This document shows, in pieces, positions 58,725 to 64,000 of a DNA stretch of 64,000 nucleotides. The notes below the pieces were generated by a model. The model was not told the origin of the DNA. It saw nothing but the letters and a program-made list of their open reading frames with translations, and made no database searches. This stretch comes from Polytrichum commune (Eukaryota; Streptophyta; Polytrichopsida; Polytrichales; Polytrichaceae): NCBI GenBank assembly GCA_950295325.1, contig OX485805.1:12124501-12188500 (forward strand). The letters run 5' to 3'. Position 1 is the first letter of the stretch. Each line of letters starts with the position of its first letter. The translations under genes were made by a program, and so were the position numbers.

Positions 58725-60050
58725 GCAGGTGGGAACGGGTCGTATTCGTCCTAATACCAAGCCTAAGGTGTACACATGGCTTGATCTACTCTTCGCAGAT
58801 GTGCCGGAGAACCTCTGTGTATCGGGCATCTCGTCATCATCGTCCGATGTTCCTCAATGGAACAAGCGTTCTTCCTCTTACTTTGAGGTTCTCTTTGCCT
58901 TTGCTAACGCCAACCTTCATGACGATGGCGTTCTTGTCTTTGCACACACCGCCGATCATGACGTGTCTAGATGCATATTTAACTAGGCACATACAGAGGA
59001 CTTGTTTGGCATGAATGACCTCGATTTCCAATCGCCTACTAATTCAGCGGATTTGGTAATTCTTTTCTTGCCTCATCCATTTGTATTCTATATTTTTTCC
59101 CTTGCATTTTTGTATTCCTAATTCTACCCTTTTCATTTCTTGCAGACTTGCAAGTTCTTCATCAAGGTTCTCGTGCGCAATGATTCTGTTTTGAATGTCC
59201 GGACCTCGGACTTCGAAGACATGGGTTACAATTTCAAGAGAGATGGTTGGCTCAACAGCTTCGCCGATGTCAAGAACCAGTCGATGAGGGAAGACGCGAT
59301 CCCTTGGAGAGCTGCTCGTAAAAAACGCCCCGAGTTCTTCTCCATCATTTTTTCCGCCCTCACGGATAAGGATGACATTATCATGGATTGGCAATGTGGC
59401 TTTGGTTGGTTTTTCTTCTCTTTGTTTTTTATTGTTTTGCTTTGTTTTTTACTTGTTTCATTTCCCATTCATTCTCTTATGCTCATCTTTTCACATTTCG
59501 TTTTTCTAGGAGGTTTTCTCATTGCATGTCGTTCCATTCAACGCCATATTGTGGCGCTTGAGTCGGATATCGACATCTTCAAGTCCATCCTCCTCCCCAT
59601 GCGTGAGACTGAGCAAGAACACATTTCTCAGCATGCTGCCCCACAACGAGGATCGGTTTTTGCTCCTCCTCTCCGGAAGATGGCGAAGCGCAATTTCGAT
59701 TTGCTGTGTGCGTAAGTTTATTTTTGGCTTCTTACTTGCTTGCTTGCATTTCTATCTTCTCGGATCGGACTTTTTGGCTTCTGCTCATTTTTTTTTGTTT
59801 TTTCGTCCTACATGTGCAGAGTTCAAAATGAGAGCCCATTCGTATCCTTAATGTGGACATGTTTGCAACCCCTTCGACAACCTTCAAGCTCCCTTCGTAT
59901 GTTGCTGACCTTGCCCATCTTTTGGCGAAAGCACCATCCCCACCTCCTAGTCGCACCCGCCCTCTCAACAAAGTAGTATTGGATTTCCTAGACCTAGAGG
60001 CCGAGCAGGGCAAGGATAGTGATAGACATGGTAGTTCTAGTTGTTGACTA
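58725..60050 (+). pseudogene. Relic of an N4/N6 DNA methyltransferase-like gene, four exons
   Basis: Four coding stretches are joined by GT-AG introns whose phases agree: 58725-59055, 59146-59404, 59510-59711 and 59820 onward; introns are 90, 105 and 108 bases. Exon 1 has FEVLFAFANANLHDDGVLVF, like the helix and strand after the catalytic motif of permuted N4/N6 amino-methyltransferases. Exons 2-3 give MDWQCGFGGFLIACRS then RHIVALESDIDIF, the expected layout of the SAM-binding motif (D-x-x-x-G-x-G) and the acidic end of the next strand. A D/S/N-PP-Y/F catalytic motif is not visible and would lie upstream. Exon 1 carries an in-frame TAG at 58984, and in exon 4 the likely reading (LPSYVADLAHLLAKAPSPPP) is in another frame than exon 3 predicts. 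It is therefore probably dead. It could be a host gene or a transposon-borne one. Confidence 0.5.
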
Positions 60051-60218
60051 CGCCTCGTGCGTTTGGAACCCCAATCTCCTATGTATTTTTTTATGTTTGA
60101 CTTATTTATAAGTTCATTTGTTGAATTTCCATTTCCCTTTTTCAAACCACATTTAACTCCATCATCTTACGTGTTTTTTTGCTTTCAATTGCTCTTTCAA
60201 TTACTGTTTCTTTTGGTT

Positions 60219-61672
60219 TGGTTATAATCTTCTAGTTCAAGTGTTGGACAATGTAGGGAACCTCTCGGTTCCGAGAGGGTCCAGGAGTGTGGTGTATGTA
60301 CCAGAATTTTTCTTGTCAAGGTAGGCCGACTTGGATGGCTTTTATGTTTTTTTGGTTGGGTGTATATATTCTAGTTGAGGGGTTGGAGTATGTGGGGACC
60401 CTCTCAGTTCCGAGAGGGTCCAGAAGTGGGGGGTATGCACCAGATTTCTGCTTGTCAATGTAGGCCAACTTGGATGGCTTTTATGTTTTTTTGGTTGGGT
60501 GTATATATTCTAGTTGAGGGGTTGGAGTATGTGGGGACCCTCTCGGTTCCGAGAGGGTCCAGAAGTGGGGTGTATGCACCAGATTTTTGCTTGTCAATGT
60601 AGGCCAACTTGGATGGCTTTTATGTTTTTTTGGTTGGGTGTATATATTCTAGTTGAGGGGTTGGAGTATGTGGGGACCCTCTCGGTTCCGAGAGGGTCCA
60701 GAAGTGGGGGGTATGCACCAGATTTTTGCTTGTCAAGGTAGGCCAACTTGGATGGCTTTTATGTTTTTTTGGTTGGGTGTATATATTCTAGTTGAGGGGT
60801 TGGAGTATGTGGGGACCCTCTCGGTTCCGAGAGGGTCCAAAAGTGGGGTGTATGCACCAGATTTTTGCTTGTCAATGTAGGCCAACTTGGATGGCTTTTA
60901 TGTTTTTTTGGTTGGGTGTATATATTCTAGTTGAGGGGTTGGAGTATGTGGGGACCCTCTCGGTTCCGAGAGGGTCCAAAAGTGGGGTGTATGCACCAGA
61001 TTTTTGCTTGTCAATGTAGGCCAACTTGGATGGCTTTTATGTTTTTTTGGTTGGGTGTATATATTCTAGTTGAGGGGTTGGAGTATGTGGGGACCCTCTC
61101 GGTTCCAAGAGGGTCCAGAAGTGGGGTGTATGCACCAGATTTTTGCTTGCCAATGTAGGCCAACTTGGATGGCTTTTATGTTTTTTTGGTTGGGTGTATA
61201 TATTCTAGTTGAGGGGTTGGAGTATGTGGGGACCCTCTCGGTTCCGAGAGGGTCCAGAAGTGGGGGGTATGCACCAGATTTTTGCTTGTCAAGGTAGGCC
61301 TACTTGGATGGCTTTCATGTTTTTTTGGTTGGGTGTATATATTCTAGTTGAGGGGTTGGAGTATGTGGGGACCCTCTCGGTTCCGAGAGGGTCCAGAAGT
61401 GGGGTGTATGCACCAGATTTTTGCTTGTCAAGGTAGGCCAACTTGGATGGCTTTTATGTTTTTTTGGTTGGGTGTATATATTCTAGTTGAGGGGTTGGAG
61501 TATGTGGGGACCCTCTCGGTTCCGAGAGGGTCCAGAAGTGGGGTGTATGCACCAGATTTTTGCTTGTCAAGGTAGGCCAACTTGGATGGCTTTTATGTTT
61601 TTTTGGTTGGGTGTATATATTCTAGTTGAGGGGTTGGAGTATGTGGGGACCCTCTCGGTTCCGAGAGGGTCC
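60219..61672. repeat. 139-bp tandem array with palindromic core
   Basis: Eleven near-palindromes lie exactly 139 bases apart, at 60257, 60396, 60535, 60674, 60813, 60952, 61091, 61230, 61369, 61508 and 61647. Each is GGACCCTCTCGG, TT, then CCGAGAGGGTCC; eight of eleven are perfect. Units also share GCACCAGATTTTTGCTTGTC and TTTTTTTGGTTGGGTGTATA. The first unit is more diverged than the middle ones, as expected when unequal exchange homogenises a centre. Because 139 is one more than a multiple of three, open frames of 75 codons recur in each unit in rotating phase; these are repeat artefacts. Confidence 0.97.
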
Positions 61673-62086
61673 ACGGGTTCAGGTATGTACCACATTTTTG
61701 CTTGTCAAGATAGGCCTTGTGGAGGGGTTGTAGAATGTTTGTGGTGTCTACACAAGTTGGGGTTAAGGGGTTCAACCTTTTTTGGTTGGGTTCATTTTTA
61801 TCGAGTTAAGGGGTTGGACTATGTAGTGACCCTCTCCTAACTATGGGTTGGGGGGATGCACCAGATTTTTGCTTGTCAAGATAGGCCCACTACGAGCGCT
61901 ATAATATTTTTTTGGTTGGGTTTATATCTTCTAGTTAAGGGCTTGCACTATGTGTGGAGGGTATGCACCAGATTTTTGCTTGTCAAGATAGGCCTACTTT
62001 GTGGAAGATTTGGTAGTTAGTGACTTTGCTTTCTCACTACATAGGGTAGGTAGTTTGTGGTCATTGCACCAGATTTTGCATGTGGC
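61673..62086. repeat. Decayed edge of the 139-bp array
   Basis: Recognisable pieces of the unit continue with indels: GCACCAGATTTTTGCTTGTC at 61857 and 61966, TTTTTTTGGTTGGGT at 61905, a broken palindrome (GACCCTCTCC) near 61827, and GCACCAGATTTTGC at 62066. Spacing is no longer regular. Confidence 0.85.
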
Positions 62087-62094
62087 ATTATAGT

Positions 62095-63281
62095 CACGGG
62101 GAGGTGACTATTGAAATTTTAGAAACCACATGAGATAAAAAATAGGGTCAATTTAATTCATCGAGGGTAAATTTTACAAATTCGTTAGATCTACCATAGC
62201 ATTGGAAATATGTCTTCTACATGATTATTTGTAAAATAGGGTGGTGAATAATTCCTTCATTTTAGTAATCACTAGAAAAAAAATAGAGTATTAGATATTG
62301 GATCCCCCCAAATGTGTGTAGTAAGATCAATAGAATAATTATGGGTTTGACTACTTGGATGAAGAATTGTGTAAATTTTGTCCAAATTTGAATGAAACGC
62401 GTTAGTATGGAGGGAAATGTTATGAATTTTTTTTGGGGAAAGAATGTTGTGATTGCGCTTTGCCTTGTACTATGCCTTGGAGGAAGACTTGGTGGAGTGG
62501 TTAGAGACTTCAAAGGTTGCCCGCTTCATGCCATCAATTAGTTTTAGTTATTCGTCATCATTGGTATTAAGCAAATCTCTCCAAAAATTTTAGTCTTATC
62601 ATGACATTGTAGAGGATATTGACATGTATTGGAAGGTGCATAGTTATATCCTAACCCTTCACATTGTAAATATTTGGTACAAGGTTGAATGTGTTTGTAA
62701 ATACAATTGAAGTAAATGTTTTCAATTTGTATATTTAGCTTTCTTTCATTTAAATGCAATCTTTTGTTTTTGGAGTACATAGTTGTACAAAAAATCATGT
62801 TTTGTGATAATTGATTGTGTTTCTTGTTTTGTTCTATCCGGGTTTACAACTTGTCTATGTTAGCTTGTACATTTTGTTATCTCCATGTTTATTGGTAACC
62901 CTTTTAAATGATATCCAAGTATTATTGATTGTGTTTTGAACGGCATTTTGAACGGTTTAGCATTGGTAAAACTAATTGAAACCGATTGAATGACAAGATG
63001 GATGCTATGGAGCGTTTGTTGCTCACATAGTCAATTTTGCAATGCTATAGTATTCCGTCTACTATTTGGTACTTGTACGATTTATAAAAAAAATACGATG
63101 CAAAAAATTAGCCTTTCTAAACAATTACAAATAAATATAGGGTGTTTAAAAATACGTCAAAGTAGCTTTATATCTACATATAGGGAGGAAAAAAATATTG
63201 AGAGGTGCATAAATATCCCCCCATTAAATACCCCATTATCGCACGTGGTTACAAAATGTAAGGAAGTGTGATCCCCCCGTG
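62095..63281. mobile_element. hAT-like element with G-run termini, copy B
   Basis: The ends are CACGGGGAGGTGACT on the left and GATCCCCCCGTG on the right, inverted to each other, followed by matching interior sequence (AACCACATGAGATAA left; TTATCGCACGTGGTT right). An exact 8-bp duplication, ATTATAGT, flanks it (62087-62094 and 63282-63289). It is 1187 bp long without a recognisable transposase. It sits at the decayed edge of the 139-bp array and is therefore younger than that edge. Confidence 0.85.
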
Positions 63282-63510
63282 ATTATAGTCATACTTATTA
63301 AGATTGCATCCCCCACTCAAGTTAAGATTCACCCCATTAATTTGGGGTAATCCAATCAAATATTCAACCCATAATGTTTGCCTCCACGTGCACCCTTTTC
63401 ACATTCGACGACTTCCTATCCCAAATGCTATATAACAAATGCAGGTTTTGGTTAGGCCTCTCTCGGCCACATTTGACAAAGGTTGCATTCTTGATTTCAG
63501 GTGTGTCTCT

Positions 63511-63911
63511 TCGGCCCCTCACACCAGATTCTCCTCTTGTTTTGTGTTAAACAATGTGTATAATTTAAGGGTCTAAAATTCTAATGGGCTTGAGGATTCG
63601 GCCCCTCACACCAGATTCTCCTCTTGTTTTGTGTTTGACAATGTGTATAATCTAAGGGTCTAAAATTCTAATGGGCTTGAGGATTCAGCCCCTTACACCA
63701 GATTCTCCTCTTGTTTTGTGTTAAACAATGTGTGTAATCTAAGGGTCGATTTGTAATGGGCTTGAGGTTTCGGCCCCTCACACCAGATTCTCCTCTTGTT
63801 TTGTGTTTGACAATGTGTGTAATCTAAGGGTCTAAAATTCTAATGGCTTGAGGATTCGGCCCCTCACACCAGATTCTCCTCTTGTTTTGTGTTTGACAAT
63901 GTGTGTAATGG
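63511..63911. repeat. 85-87-bp tandem array, about 4.6 units
   Basis: Units begin TCGGCCCCTCACACCAGATT at 63511, 63598, 63685, 63770 and 63856 (spacings 87, 87, 85, 86) and share CTCCTCTTGTTTTGTG and AATGTGTRTAAT. The last copy breaks off near 63911. CACCAGATT plus a following CTTGT also occurs in the 139-bp unit, so the two arrays may share an ancestor. Confidence 0.93.
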
Positions 63912-64000
63912 GGAAGATCGCGCTAATCCGACTTGATGGTGCCTCTTGCATTGTATTTGGACGAAGATGTACAATTGAGGGTCTTGGCCCCAAACTTGTT

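Noticed and set aside
60375-61575. Nine overlapping 75-codon frames resembling a protein family
   Set aside because: They are the 139-bp tandem unit read in rotating phases. Identity follows the DNA unit, not a protein.
63511-63911. CRISPR-like array of regular repeats
   Set aside because: The whole unit repeats with no unique spacers, and the context is a plant nuclear genome. It is an ordinary tandem array.

Overview
The window looks like repeat-dominated nuclear DNA from a land plant with a large genome. The plant call rests on a complete Dof transcription factor, a DNA-binding family confined to green plants. Most of the rest can be read as layered DNA transposons, foldback elements, LINE relics and tandem arrays in AT-rich sequence. 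A decayed, intron-containing gene resembling permuted N4/N6 DNA methyltransferases, and LINE tails of a type I associate with early-diverging plants, suggest a bryophyte, lycophyte or fern rather than a flowering plant. That placement is inference.

Layout. 1-14.7 kb is a transposon mosaic: Tourist-like (TAA target site) elements, one of them inserted into another element with its empty site preserved elsewhere in the window; a Mutator-like MITE with a 9-bp target duplication; a pogo/Emigrant-like element; and short-TIR families with TACACTAAATA or ATGGTATTTAGTG ends. 14.7-34 kb holds mostly unassigned AT-rich DNA, with two more copies of an ATAACATTAC-ended element, a 3.3-kb strand-asymmetric G+T-rich block, local tandem duplications and a long foldback inside a larger inverted repeat. 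34.2-35.4 kb is a hAT element with terminal repeats, an 8-bp target duplication and the transposase dimerisation tail. 36-45 kb holds MITEs, another foldback and a LINE tail. 45-49.8 kb is GC- and CpG-richer, low-copy DNA centred on the Dof gene (46198-47127), the only gene that looks intact. 50-57.5 kb carries a diverged local repeat and a hAT copy with G-run ends. 58.4-60.05 kb holds the methyltransferase-like gene relic. 60.2-62.08 kb is a 139-bp tandem array with a 26-base near-palindrome in every unit. A second G-run hAT copy (62.1-63.3 kb) sits in its decayed edge, followed by a separate 85-87-bp array.

No cooperating gene system is visible. The Dof gene is probably a nuclear regulator standing alone among repeats. 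The most unusual features are the G-run hAT family, one copy of which carries a GC-rich insert that may be captured host DNA, and the methyltransferase-like gene beside the palindromic array. Other open frames over about 60 codons are mostly non-ATG, repeat-derived or antisense, and I do not call them genes. No tRNA, rRNA or CRISPR array was found.
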